From CAZIOH01 sp964540815 (lineage in GTDB: Bacteria; Myxococcota_A; Polyangia; Fen-1088), in assembly GCA_964540815.1 (NCBI GenBank), contig CAZIOH010000089.1, positions 1-28,387 of the forward strand: 28,387 nt of DNA, in the 5' to 3' direction. Made by a program: the position numbers and the translations under genes. Positions 14,202 to 22,810 of the stretch are shown piece by piece. The notes beneath the pieces are model-generated. The model did not search any database. It saw only the letters and a list, made by a program, of their open reading frames with translations, and was not told the DNA's origin. How positions within the stretch are numbered: the stretch's first letter is position 1; each line of letters opens with the position of its first letter.

Positions 14202-17200
14202 TCAGCGGGCCGCGCGCACCCGCGGCTCCGTCTCCGGGACCGCGCGGCCGGCGTCGGGGACCGAGGCGGGGCGATCGCGGCAGGCCCGCTCGGAGCTCTG
14301 CGCGGCCAGGGCGAGCTCGGGATCCGGCGAGGCGCGGAGGGCGGCCAGGGTCGCGGCGCCGACCCCCGGGTCGCAGATCCGCCCCAGCACCTCGGTCGCG
14401 ACGTGCCGGTAAGGGTGGGCGGCGTCGCGCGCCAGCGCCGCCGCCGCGCGGGCGGCGTCCGGTCCGCCGAGCGCGCCGAGAGACCGGAGCGCCGCGATGG
14501 TCACCGCTTCGATCGCCAGATCGCCCTCCGCCTCGTTGGCGAGCGACGGGAGCGCGTCCGCCAGCGCGTGGGCCAGGGCCGGCGCGTCGGGGCTGCGGCC
14601 GCGTCCACCGCACAGGCCCGCCGCGAGCTCGCGGAGGCTCGGGTCGGCGGTCACGGTCCGCAGGATGGTCAGCAGGAACCTCGGCATGCGCGGATCGCCG
14701 CACCCGTCGAGCCCGACGAGGGCCACCCGCCGCACCTCCGGCGTGTCGCGCTCGATCGCCCGCACCAGGAGCGCGCGCGCCGGCGCGCCGCAGCTGCGCC
14801 CGAGGGCCGCGACCTCGGCGCTGCGTGCGAAGGGCCAAGGCTCGCGCTTGGCCGCGTCGATCAGGGCCGCCTCGGAGGCGACGTCGGACGGGGAACCGAG
14901 GCCCTGGGCGGCCGCCTCGCGCACGCGCGGATCGGCGTCACCGAGCGCCGCGCGCAGCGCCGGGCGGAGCGGGCGCAGCCCACCTGGCCCGGTCGGCTCG
15001 GCGAAGGCGGCCGCGCCGGAGAGACCGGCGAGCTCCCGCGTGGCCAGCGCCCGCAAGACCGGATCGGGGGAGGTGGCGCGCAGCTGGACCAGCGCCTCGG
15101 CGCACGCGGCCGAGGTCGCGGCTGGAGACATGGGCTCCGCCTGGCCGCCGTCTGGCGACGCCACCGAGGCCTGGGCTCCGGCTCCGGCTGCGATCGCGCC
15201 CAGCGCCCCGATCGCCCGCGCCTGCAGCTCGTAGGGGTGGCCGGCCCCGAGCGCCCCGCGCAAAATCTGGACGGCAGGCGCGCGCGTCCGCGGCGCGTGG
15301 ATCGCGAGCGCGGGCAGGAGGCGCAGCAGATCGGCGGCGCGGTGCGGGCGCGCTGGCGCGCCGGGGCCCGTGGCGGGGGCCGAGGCGACGGTGCCACCAG
15401 CGGCGGCGGCCACGGTCGCGAGGATCTCAGCCGTCGCGGGGGCTCCGCGCGCGGCACCGGAGCCGCCCGATGGCAAGGGGGGCGCGATGGACTCCGAGAT
15501 CGCCTGGATCACGGCGAGACGCACCTCCGGCGGGCCATCCCCGACGCCGTCGAGCAAGGCGTGCACGGCATCGCGGGTGGCATCCGCCGCGGCGGCGGTC
15601 GCGGTTGCGGTCGTCGCTGTCGTTGCCGGCGCGACCGTGGATGGCAACCGACCGAGCAGCCTGGCGGCCCGGGCGCGGTCCTCGGGGGTCCCGCGCGGGT
15701 CGCGGAGCAGCTCGGCGATGCTCGACACCGGTGGACGGGGCACGCGGGCGAGCACCCCGAAGATCGCCGCTTCCTCGCCGGGCGAAGCGCCATGCAGGCC
15801 CGCCACCAGGGCGTCGATCGCCACGGTGCTCCGCGCCGTCGAGGGGATGGAGGCGAGCGCGCCGACCAGGCACTCCCGGCCCGCTCCCGACGCGGCCAGC
15901 ACCGCTTGCGCGAGCGGCAGGACCGCGGCGTCGCCGAGCTTCGCCAGGAGCGGGACGCGGGCCGCGCACTCCGGGTCCACGGCGGCGTCGGAGATCAGGC
16001 GCTCGAGGCCGTTCGAGAAATCGAGCTCGGTGAAGACGCGCAGCTCGGAGATGGCGGTCGCGTCCCCCGGGTAAACGTCGCGGATCACCACCGTCAAGCA
16101 ACTCGACACCACGGTCTCCGGAAAGGGAATCCAGTAGGGGCTGCGCGGATCCCGATCCCCGGCGGCCCGCGCACCGGTGCTCGCCGGATCCTCCGGGAAG
16201 CTGACCTCGAAGCGCTGACCGGCGCGAGGCCCGGTGATGACGGTCAGCGCGCGCAGACGGTCGCGGGTTCGAAAGGTGCCCTCCGAGGTCGCGTCTCCCG
16301 GGACGATCCGCAAGCCACGCAGGCCGTAGGCGCCGCCGAAGGCCCGGGCCGTGAGGAAGGCGCCGGGCCCGCCCCCCGCGCCCGCGACCCAGGCCGTGGC
16401 CGGATCTTCGTCCTCGAGGCCCGCCGGCGGGCCGAGGTTCCGGGCGTCCGCCCCGTCGCCGAGCCGGGTCGACGCCGCGGTGAAGCGAAAGCCGCCGAGC
16501 GGGGCGGCGACCGGCATGGCGGGATCGCCCCGGTGCGCCGTCACCACGATCGGGGGCGCCTCCGGCAGGGGACTCGGGGCCGGCTTGAACCTGTGGGCGA
16601 CAAAGTCCCAGGCCCGCGGGAACAGGCGGATCGGTTGGTCGTCGCAGCGTGAGATCTGCGCGGCGGTCTGGAATTCGAGGATGCGATCCTCCACGATCTC
16701 GACGAACCTGCTGGTCTCGCCGTCCGCATCCTCCGGGCCGGTCCGACCGCTCCAGATCTCGCGGGCGCTCCCGCCTGGGGCGACCTCCTCGCCGATCCAG
16801 AGCCAGGATGGCAAGCCATTGCGTTCCGGTGAGGAGCCGCTTGCCGCCCGGATCTGGACCCGCGCCAGCAGCAGGTGGTGGCCAGCGACCACGCGCAGCT
16901 CGGGGGTCAGCCCCTCGAGGCGAGGACGGGCGTGGGCGGAGTCCTGGCCATCCGGGGCACGGGCGGCATCCGCCGCCGGTCCCGTGGGAAGCGTCACGCG
17001 AAACCGGGCCAGCGCCGTCGGTCCTCGGCGTATCTCCCAGATATCGCCGCGCGACGATCGCGCGGCGGGCTCGGGCGCGACCGCCTGCAACGTGAGCGCG
17101 GCCTTCGTCGGTCCCGCGGAGGCCGCCGCGCCGGCCATGACAAGAACGGCCGGTCCGAGCACGATGAGCGCCGCGCACAAGGCCCGCGCCCGCCACTCGA

Positions 17201-17240
17201 GCGCGCGTCGGGCGGCGTCGGAGCGGCGCGCGGGCAGCAT
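14202..17240 (-). CDS. exported HEAT-repeat protein with discoidin-like domain
   Basis: A 1012-residue envelope protein. A hydrophobic segment (about 18-42) after an Arg-rich start is a signal peptide or membrane anchor. Residues about 255-405 resemble a discoidin/NADase-type glycan-binding module: FTAASTRLGDG, then LEDEDPATAWVAG, then YGLRGLRIVPGD, and a later ISELRVF strand. From about 410 to 990 there are many alpha-helical HEAT-like repeats (for example DADPRVREAAAQGLGS and DTPEVRRVALVGLDGCGD). Binding of envelope glycans and protein scaffolding is an inference from these domains. The frame stays open to 17582 but would run antisense into era. ATG 17238-17240 is chosen because it starts the signal segment and has a promoter-like TTGACG-17-GATATC directly upstream. 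Confidence 0.72.
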   Translation of the reverse strand: MLPARRSDAARRALEWRARALCAALIVLGPAVLVMAGAAASAGPTKAALTLQAVAPEPAARSSRGDIWEIRRGPTALARFRVTLPTGPAADAARAPDGQDSAHARPRLEGLTPELRVVAGHHLLLARVQIRAASGSSPERNGLPSWLWIGEEVAPGGSAREIWSGRTGPEDADGETSRFVEIVEDRILEFQTAAQISRCDDQPIRLFPRAWDFVAHRFKPAPSPLPEAPPIVVTAHRGDPAMPVAAPLGGFRFTAASTRLGDGADARNLGPPAGLEDEDPATAWVAGAGGGPGAFLTARAFGGAYGLRGLRIVPGDATSEGTFRTRDRLRALTVITGPRAGQRFEVSFPEDPASTGARAAGDRDPRSPYWIPFPETVVSSCLTVVIRDVYPGDATAISELRVFTELDFSNGLERLISDAAVDPECAARVPLLAKLGDAAVLPLAQAVLAASGAGRECLVGALASIPSTARSTVAIDALVAGLHGASPGEEAAIFGVLARVPRPPVSSIAELLRDPRGTPEDRARAARLLGRLPSTVAPATTATTATATAAAADATRDAVHALLDGVGDGPPEVRLAVIQAISESIAPPLPSGGSGAARGAPATAEILATVAAAAGGTVASAPATGPGAPARPHRAADLLRLLPALAIHAPRTRAPAVQILRGALGAGHPYELQARAIGALGAIAAGAGAQASVASPDGGQAEPMSPAATSAACAEALVQLRATSPDPVLRALATRELAGLSGAAAFAEPTGPGGLRPLRPALRAALGDADPRVREAAAQGLGSPSDVASEAALIDAAKREPWPFARSAEVAALGRSCGAPARALLVRAIERDTPEVRRVALVGLDGCGDPRMPRFLLTILRTVTADPSLRELAAGLCGGRGRSPDAPALAHALADALPSLANEAEGDLAIEAVTIAALRSLGALGGPDAARAAAALARDAAHPYRHVATEVLGRICDPGVGAATLAALRASPDPELALAAQSSERACRDRPASVPDAGRAVPETEPRVRAAR

Positions 17241-17246
17241 GGCGGG

Positions 17247-17275
17247 GATATCCCCGGAATCACCCCGCTCGTCAA
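17247..17275 (-). promoter_or_regulatory. promoter-like sequence for the HEAT-repeat gene
   Basis: On the minus strand TTGACG (17270-17275) is 17 bp from GATATC (17247-17252), which ends 6 nt before the ATG. The -35 matches 5 of 6 consensus bases; the -10 is weak. The predicted transcript would start at or next to the start codon. Confidence 0.4.
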
Positions 17276-17285
17276 GGTCCCATCC

Positions 17286-17319
17286 TGAACCCGTCCTCGT
17301 CGCCGAGGACGAGGACGGG
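17286..17319. repeat. intergenic GACGAG-type inverted repeat
   Basis: A perfect 12-bp inverted repeat, CCCGTCCTCGTC (17290-17301) and GACGAGGACGGG (17308-17319), has a 6-nt loop and lies between the divergent HEAT and era genes. Its left flank TGAACCCGTCCTCGTC (17286-17301) matches 15 of 16 bases at 27723-27738, where a second, larger element of the same kind lies. Because it sits between divergent starts it is not a terminator of either gene. It may be a dispersed repeat or a regulatory hairpin. Confidence 0.85.
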
Positions 17320-17380
17320 GAAATGGCAATTGGGGCCCGAGCGGTGCCAAGGACAACGCTCGACGCTCTCCCGAGGCTGC

Positions 17381-17386
17381 TATATA
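17381..17386 (+). promoter_or_regulatory. -10-like element of era
   Basis: TATATA ends 8 nt before the era ATG in otherwise very GC-rich sequence. No good -35 is seen at 16-18 bp. The position predicts a nearly leaderless transcript. Confidence 0.4.
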
Positions 17387-17394
17387 CGGGCGCC

Positions 17395-18438
17395 ATGCCG
17401 ACCGATGATCCCCAGGCCAAGCGGCCGCCGCGCACCGGCGCGCCCGGCCCCGAGGCCGGCCCGCCTCCACGTCCGCCCGTGTCGAAGGGGCCGGTCGAGG
17501 TCGAGCTCGGGGCGGTGGCCGGGATGCGCGCCGAGAAGGTCGCGGGGACCGTCGCCATCCTCGGGCGGCCAAACGTCGGCAAGTCGACGCTGCTGAACCA
17601 GATCGTGGGTCAGAAGCTGGCCATCGTGAGCCCCAAGCCTCAGACCACCCGCAACCGCATCCTCGGCATCTGGAACGGGGGCGCCGGTCAGATGGTCTTC
17701 GTCGACACGCCTGGGGTCCATTCGGCGCGCTCCGCGCTCAACCGCTACATGGTCGACGAGGCGCTGGGGGTGGTCGACGGGGTCGAGGCCGCCCTGCTGG
17801 TGGTCGAGCCCCCGGACAGCGCGGCCGCCGTGAAGATCGCCGCCGCCGAGCGCCAGATCCTCGAGGCCCTCCGCCGCGCGCGCACCCCGGTGGTCCTGGT
17901 CATCAACAAGGTCGACACCATCAAGGACAAGACCTTTCTCATCCCGGTGCTCGAGGCCTGGAACGAGATCGCCTCGTTCGCGGCGCTGATCCCGGTGTCG
18001 GCGCGCAGGGGCACGGGCGTGCGCGACATCGTCATCGAGCTCGCCCGCCTGTTGCCCGCCGGTCCGCCGCTCTTCGACCACGAGCTGCTCACCGATCGCA
18101 CCGAGCGCTTCCTGGTGGGCGAGCTGATTCGCGAGCAGCTCTTCCTCGAGCTCCGCCAGGAGCTGCCCTACGCCACCGCGGTCCTCATCGACAACTGGGA
18201 GGAGCGCAGCGATCGTGGCGACGTGGTGATCGACGCCACCATCGTGGTCGAGCGCGACAGCCAGAAGGTGATCGTCCTCGGCAAGGGCGGCGCGATGATC
18301 AAGGACATCGGGACGCGCGCCCGCCACGAGGTGAACGAGCTGCTCGGCCGCCCCGCTCACCTCCGCCTGTTCGTCAAGGTCGCGCCCGAGTGGACGTCCT
18401 CGTCGACCGACGTGGCGCGCATGGGATACCGCTCGTGA
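17395..18438 (+). CDS. era: GTPase Era
   Basis: An essential GTPase that binds the 3' end of 16S rRNA during small-subunit assembly. It has 347 residues against about 300 usually, because of a Pro-rich N-terminal extension (1-48). G1 is GRPNVGKS (57-64), the effector region SPKPQTTRNRILGIW is intact, G3 is DTPGVH and G4 NKVD. The C-terminal KH domain has the GxxG-type GKGGAMIKDIG motif. ATG 17395 is chosen; Met44 (ATG 17524) would remove the extension. The last bases overlap the GTG of der by 4 bp, so the two are probably translationally coupled. Confidence 0.97.
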   Translation: MPTDDPQAKRPPRTGAPGPEAGPPPRPPVSKGPVEVELGAVAGMRAEKVAGTVAILGRPNVGKSTLLNQIVGQKLAIVSPKPQTTRNRILGIWNGGAGQMVFVDTPGVHSARSALNRYMVDEALGVVDGVEAALLVVEPPDSAAAVKIAAAERQILEALRRARTPVVLVINKVDTIKDKTFLIPVLEAWNEIASFAALIPVSARRGTGVRDIVIELARLLPAGPPLFDHELLTDRTERFLVGELIREQLFLELRQELPYATAVLIDNWEERSDRGDVVIDATIVVERDSQKVIVLGKGGAMIKDIGTRARHEVNELLGRPAHLRLFVKVAPEWTSSSTDVARMGYRS

Positions 18439-20045
18439 GACCGCGGCGGTTCCGGACCACCGTCGGCGCGGCCGATGCGGGGCGCCCGCTGGTGGCGCTC
18501 GTGGGTCGTCCGAACGTCGGCAAGTCGTCGCTCTTCAACCGGCTGGTCGGGGGACGCCCCGCGCTCGTCGAGGACATGCCGGGCGTGACCCGGGATCGGC
18601 GGTACGGCATCGCCGAGTGGACGCGCGCGCGCTTCCGGGTGGTGGACACGGGCGGGCTCGATCCGTCGGCGGACGGGGTGCTCGGGGCCATGCGGGCGCA
18701 GACCCTGCGCGCGGTCGAGGAGGCCGACGTGCTGGTCTTCGTGCTCGATGTCGCCGAGGGGGTCACCGGGGTGGACGAGAGCGTGTCGCAGCTCCTGCGT
18801 CGCTCGAACAAGCCGGTCATCGTGGCCGCCAACAAGGTCGACTCCGAGAAGCGGGAGCAGGCCCTCGGCGACGTCTACAAGCTCGGGTGGCGGGACGTCT
18901 TCGCCATCTCCGCCAGCCACGGACGTGGGGTCGGCGATCTGCTCGACCGGCTGGTGGAATGCCTCGGACCGGGCGCGGCCGTGGCGGACGACGAGCACCG
19001 TGACGACGACGAGCCGACCGAGCCCAGAGATCGGGAGGAAGACGACGGCGACAGGACGGATGAGGAGACCACCGACAAGACCCTGGTGGACCATCCGCCC
19101 CCGGGTGCGGGCGGGGCACCAGACGGGGACGACGGGGAAGACGGGGATGTCGAGACCGACCGCTTGGAGACGGAGGTTCGGGCGACCAAGGCCGAACAGG
19201 GCCACGAGGATGGCGAGGTTCCAGGGCCGATCCGGATGGCCTTCGTGGGAAAGCCGAACGCGGGGAAGTCGTCGCTGGTGAACCGGTTGCTCGGGGAGGA
19301 GAGGGTCCTCGTGCACGATCTACCCGGAACCACGCGCGATCCGATCGACACCCCGTTCACCTACGGCGGGCAGGCGTTCGTGCTGGTGGACACCGCCGGC
19401 ATGCGCCGCAAGCGCGCCATCGACACCTTGACCGAGGCGGTGGCGGCCAAGATGGCCGAGGATCAGCTGGCGGGCTGCGACGTCGCGGTGCTGGTCATCG
19501 ATGCGGGGGTTGGCGCGACCACCGAGGATGCCCGCCTCGGAGGGCTCATCGAGGACTCCGGACGGGCCGCGGTGGTCGTGCTGAACAAGAAGGACGCCGT
19601 GCCGCGCGCCGCGCTCGACGCCACCCTCGAGAAGGCGCGCGAGACGCTGCCTTTCTTGTCGTGGGCCCCGATGCTGACCACGTCGGCCTTGACCGGGGCC
19701 GGGGTCGGCGAGCTTCCGACCGTGGTGGCACAGGCGTTTGCCCAGGCCTCACGCCGCATCTCGACCGGAGAGGTGAACCGTTTCCTGGAGGCGGTGGTGG
19801 CCGACAAGCCGCCACCGGCCGCCGCCGGTGGTCGTCACGTGCGGCTGTACTTCGCCACCCAGGCCTCGGTTCGCCCACCCACCTTCGTGGTCAGCACCAA
19901 CCATCCCGCCCTGGTGCCGTTCTCCTATCGCCGGTTCCTCGCGAACCAGCTCCGCAAGACCTACGGCTTCAAGGGCACCCCCCTGCGCATCGTGCTGCGC
20001 GCGCACCGGCGCAAAAGGGCGGGCGGCGCGCCGGCGGCGCCTTGA
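18435..20045 (+). CDS. der: GTPase Der (EngA) with a long acidic linker
   Basis: A double-GTPase needed for 50S subunit assembly. Domain 1 has GRPNVGKS (24-31), DTGG and NKVD (133-136). Domain 2 has GKPNAGKS (272-279), DTAGMRRK and NKKD. A C-terminal KH-like domain follows, ending in NQLRKTYGFKGTPLRIVLR. At 536 residues it exceeds the usual 440-490. The excess is an Asp/Glu-rich low-complexity linker (about residues 180-264, bases 18975-19226) between the two GTPase domains. GTG 18435 overlaps the era stop as GTGA. An ATG at 18390 would overlap era by 49 bp and is less likely. The ORF continues without a break through the linker, so this is not a frameshift. Confidence 0.97.
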   Translation: MRPRRFRTTVGAADAGRPLVALVGRPNVGKSSLFNRLVGGRPALVEDMPGVTRDRRYGIAEWTRARFRVVDTGGLDPSADGVLGAMRAQTLRAVEEADVLVFVLDVAEGVTGVDESVSQLLRRSNKPVIVAANKVDSEKREQALGDVYKLGWRDVFAISASHGRGVGDLLDRLVECLGPGAAVADDEHRDDDEPTEPRDREEDDGDRTDEETTDKTLVDHPPPGAGGAPDGDDGEDGDVETDRLETEVRATKAEQGHEDGEVPGPIRMAFVGKPNAGKSSLVNRLLGEERVLVHDLPGTTRDPIDTPFTYGGQAFVLVDTAGMRRKRAIDTLTEAVAAKMAEDQLAGCDVAVLVIDAGVGATTEDARLGGLIEDSGRAAVVVLNKKDAVPRAALDATLEKARETLPFLSWAPMLTTSALTGAGVGELPTVVAQAFAQASRRISTGEVNRFLEAVVADKPPPAAAGGRHVRLYFATQASVRPPTFVVSTNHPALVPFSYRRFLANQLRKTYGFKGTPLRIVLRAHRRKRAGGAPAAP

Positions 20046-20074
20046 ATTCCAGTTCACCAGGCGAGCGCGACGCC

Positions 20075-20833
20075 GTGGTCTCCCACCCCGACGCGTGGAC
20101 CGAGGACACCCTGCGCAGTGGGCGGGTCCACCTCTTCCAGCCGCGGGACGGCTTCCGCTCGAGCCTCGACCCCGTCTTGCTCGCGGCCTTCATTGCAACG
20201 CCGCCGCTCGGCCGCTTCCTCGACATCGGCTGCGGCACGGGAGCGGTGGCGTTCCTGCTCGCCGACCAGGACCCCACCGCCACCGGGATCGCGGTCGAGA
20301 TCCAACCGCGCCTGGCCGAGCTGGCGGAGCGCGGTTGCGCTCGCAACGGGTTTTCGAGCCGGCTGCAGATCGTCCGCGCCGACATCCGAGAGGCAGGCTC
20401 CTCGGCGAGGCAGCCGCCCCGCCCGCCCGCGCTCCTCGCACGGGCCTCGTTCGATCTGGTCGCCATCAACCCGCCCTTCCGTCCGGTCGAGGGCGGCGTG
20501 CCCTCCCCCAACCCGGAGCGGGCCCAGGCCAACCACGAGGTGACCCTGGCGCTCGACGAGTGGCTGACGTGCGCCGCGGAGCTCCTGCGGCCAGGCGGAC
20601 GTCTGGCCGCGATCTTTCCAGCCGAGCGCCTGGTTCCACTCGCGAGCGGGTGCCAGCAGCGTGGTCTGACGGTCTCTCGCCTGCGCTTCGTCCACGCCCG
20701 CGTCGGGGCCCCGGCCGCCCGCGTCCTGCTCGAGGCCCGGCTGCATGGCCGTCAGACCCTGACGGTGGAGCCGCCCCTCATTCTCCACGAGCCCGACGGG
20801 GCGTACCGGGACGAGGTTCGTCGGATGCTCTGA
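20075..20833 (+). CDS. trmN6: TrmN6-like tRNA adenine-N6 methyltransferase
   Basis: A class I SAM-dependent methyltransferase; the TrmN6/YfiC family methylates N6 of A37 in tRNA1(Val). From GTG 20075 it has 252 residues. LFQPRDGFRSSLDPVLLAA near the N-terminus is typical of YfiC. Motif I is DIGCGTG (50-56), the acidic residue of motif II is in VEIQP, and the catalytic NPPF (132-135) marks an amino-group methyltransferase. Other N6-type enzymes (RNA or protein) share NPPF/NPPY, so the exact substrate is inferred from the N-terminal match. An alternative TTG at 20042 overlaps the der stop as TTGA and would mimic the era-der junction. A linker between motif II and NPPF is Pro/Ala-rich. Confidence 0.85.
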   Translation: MVSHPDAWTEDTLRSGRVHLFQPRDGFRSSLDPVLLAAFIATPPLGRFLDIGCGTGAVAFLLADQDPTATGIAVEIQPRLAELAERGCARNGFSSRLQIVRADIREAGSSARQPPRPPALLARASFDLVAINPPFRPVEGGVPSPNPERAQANHEVTLALDEWLTCAAELLRPGGRLAAIFPAERLVPLASGCQQRGLTVSRLRFVHARVGAPAARVLLEARLHGRQTLTVEPPLILHEPDGAYRDEVRRML

Positions 20834-20846
20834 CCGGGGGTGGTAA

Positions 20847-22748
20847 ATGCGCCATCCCGGACTCACAATCTCTTCGAACATGGCCGCCTCCACTGGTCTC
20901 CGTCGCCCTGCCGGCTCCCGCCCGAAGCCCGGGTCGCGCGCGCGGCCGACCGGGCCGATGGTGGTGGTGCTCGGGGCGGTCATCGGGGCCGTGCTCGGGG
21001 CCGCGGGCTGCCGTCAGCTCGCGAACCGCAAGCCCGCCGACGAGTCCATCTCGGTGCCGCTCGAGGGTGAGTCGCCTGTCCACGCCGCGACGCCGGCCGC
21101 CTCGGAGCCACCGAGCCCGGCGCCCGGCGGCGGGGCGGCGGTGCGATCTCCCGGGAGCAGCTCCGCTCGTCTCGTCGAGCCGATCAAGCCCGCCGCGGCC
21201 GGCGATGGGGGCATCCGCTCCGGCGCGCCGGCACCGGTGGCGCTGACCCCGCGCGTGGACTCCCCGCACGAGGCGCTGGCGCTGTCGCGGGCGTTCTCGG
21301 CGGTCGCCCACGCGCTCGCGCCGAGCGTCGTCCGGATCGACGTGGAGGTGCGCGCCGGCCGTCGCGGCGGCTCTCCGGGGGCCGACGGCGACGTGGAGCT
21401 CGACGACGACGCGGACGGTGACGCCGAGGACGACGGCGCGGGCCGAGGAGGAGAGGAGGAGGAGCTGCCCGCCCCGCTGCGGCGGTTCTTCGAGTTCGGC
21501 AGACCCTCGGGACCGCCGGTCCCCGAGCGCGGGACGGGCTCGGGGGTGGTGCTCGACGCCGCGGGCGACATCGTGACCAACCGCCACGTGGTGGCGCGCG
21601 CCACCAAGGTGAACGTGGTCTTCCCCGACGGACGCGAGTTCCCCGCCAAGGTCATCGGCGCCGACCGCCAGACCGACGTGGCGGTGGTGCGGCTCCAGAC
21701 GCTCCCGGCCGGCGGGCTGACGGCAGCACGCATCGGCGACTCGGGAAAGCTCGAGGTGGGGGAGTGGGTGCTCGCCGTCGGCAGCCCCCTCGGGCTCGAT
21801 CAGACCGTGACGGTCGGGATCATCAGCGGCCTCGGTCGGGTGGGCCGCCACGTGCAGATGTCGGGCGAGCGCGTGCGGCAGTACATCCAGACCGACGCCA
21901 AGATCAACCCGGGAAACTCCGGTGGCCCGCTCGTCAACCTGTCGGCGGAGGTGGTGGGCATCAACACCCTCATCAACACCGGACCTGGCGGTGCGTATGG
22001 ATTCGCGATTCCCATCAACCAGGTCAAGCGGGTGGCCGAGGCCCTGCTCAAGGACGGGCGGGTGAAGTATCCCTACCTCGGCGTGATGGTGGGGGACGTG
22101 CGGGATCTGTCGATCGCGCGCCGCGCGCTCCTCGAGCGCCAGGCCAAGCTGCCAGCCGAGGGGGGCGCGATCATCAGCGAGATGTCCCCCGGCGGGCCGG
22201 CGGCGCAGGCTGGCCTCCGCGCCGGGGACGTGATCACCGAGATCGACAGCAAGACCGTCGCCGGCTCGGGCGACGTGATCGACTACGTCTCGGCGCGCAC
22301 GATCGGGAGCAAGGTGCGGGTGGGCTACATCCGTGACGGCGCGGCCGCGCACGCGGAGGTGACGCTCGGTGAGTTGCCCGGCCGGAACGTGTGGGCGCAA
22401 AAGAGCCAGCCGACCCTCTTCGGGCTGACGCTTCAGACCCTGACCCCGTCGCTGGCGGAGTCCCTCGGCTTCGAGGCCACCCAGAAGGGTGCGGTGGTGG
22501 TGGAGGTGGCGGCCGGCAGCGAAGCCCAGCGGGCCGCGATAGAGGAGGGTGACGTGATCGTGCGGCTCGACGGCAAGGCGGTCACCAGCGCCGAGGAAGC
22601 CAGGCTGGCCCTCTCCCGGCCGCCGCCCAAGGGGGCCGGCCGGGGTGCGCGCGCGGGGGCGGGCGGACCAGGGACCCACGTGCTCGGGTTGCGGGGGGCC
22701 GGGGGCGCGCGCTTCGTGACGCTCGGGACCGCGACCCGACGAAACTGA
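20847..22748 (+). CDS. degP: DegP/HtrA-type serine protease with two PDZ domains
   Basis: A periplasmic quality-control protease/chaperone (family S1C). The catalytic triad is visible: His247 in TNRHVV, Asp277 in TDVAVV and Ser358 in NPGNSGGPLV. PDZ1 follows (YPYLGVMV...SPGGPAAQAGLRAGDVI) and a second PDZ (VVVEVAAGSEAQRAAIEEGDVIVRLDG). The 633 residues exceed the usual 450-500 because of a long N-terminal linker (60-140) and an Asp/Glu-rich insert (about 180-208) before the active-site His. The N-terminus has an Arg-rich stretch and a hydrophobic segment (38-54) ending at Cys55 (AAGC), a weak lipobox, so it may be a lipoprotein or membrane anchored. ATG 20847 is 13 bp after the trmN6 stop and has a GGGGGTGG Shine-Dalgarno-like run. 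Confidence 0.95.
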   Translation: MRHPGLTISSNMAASTGLRRPAGSRPKPGSRARPTGPMVVVLGAVIGAVLGAAGCRQLANRKPADESISVPLEGESPVHAATPAASEPPSPAPGGGAAVRSPGSSSARLVEPIKPAAAGDGGIRSGAPAPVALTPRVDSPHEALALSRAFSAVAHALAPSVVRIDVEVRAGRRGGSPGADGDVELDDDADGDAEDDGAGRGGEEEELPAPLRRFFEFGRPSGPPVPERGTGSGVVLDAAGDIVTNRHVVARATKVNVVFPDGREFPAKVIGADRQTDVAVVRLQTLPAGGLTAARIGDSGKLEVGEWVLAVGSPLGLDQTVTVGIISGLGRVGRHVQMSGERVRQYIQTDAKINPGNSGGPLVNLSAEVVGINTLINTGPGGAYGFAIPINQVKRVAEALLKDGRVKYPYLGVMVGDVRDLSIARRALLERQAKLPAEGGAIISEMSPGGPAAQAGLRAGDVITEIDSKTVAGSGDVIDYVSARTIGSKVRVGYIRDGAAAHAEVTLGELPGRNVWAQKSQPTLFGLTLQTLTPSLAESLGFEATQKGAVVVEVAAGSEAQRAAIEEGDVIVRLDGKAVTSAEEARLALSRPPPKGAGRGARAGAGGPGTHVLGLRGAGGARFVTLGTATRRN

Positions 22749-22796
22749 GCCCGAGGTTCGGGTCCGACTTGCGACCTGCGCGCGCGGTCGCCGCGC

Positions 22797-22802
22797 TATA
22801 GA
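22797..22802 (+). promoter_or_regulatory. -10-like element of yaeQ
   Basis: TATAGA ends 8 nt before the yaeQ ATG. TTGCGA at 22769-22774 is too far away (22 bp) to be a normal -35. The position suggests a leaderless transcript. Confidence 0.35.
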
Positions 22803-22810
22803 GACGGCGC

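Noticed and set aside
14139..16652. Long plus-strand open frame antisense to the HEAT-repeat gene
   Set aside because: No domain is seen, and the opposite strand has repeat structure and a signal segment.
17241..17582. N-terminal extension of the HEAT-repeat gene up to 17582
   Set aside because: It is antisense to the conserved era start and precedes a good signal segment and promoter-like sequence.
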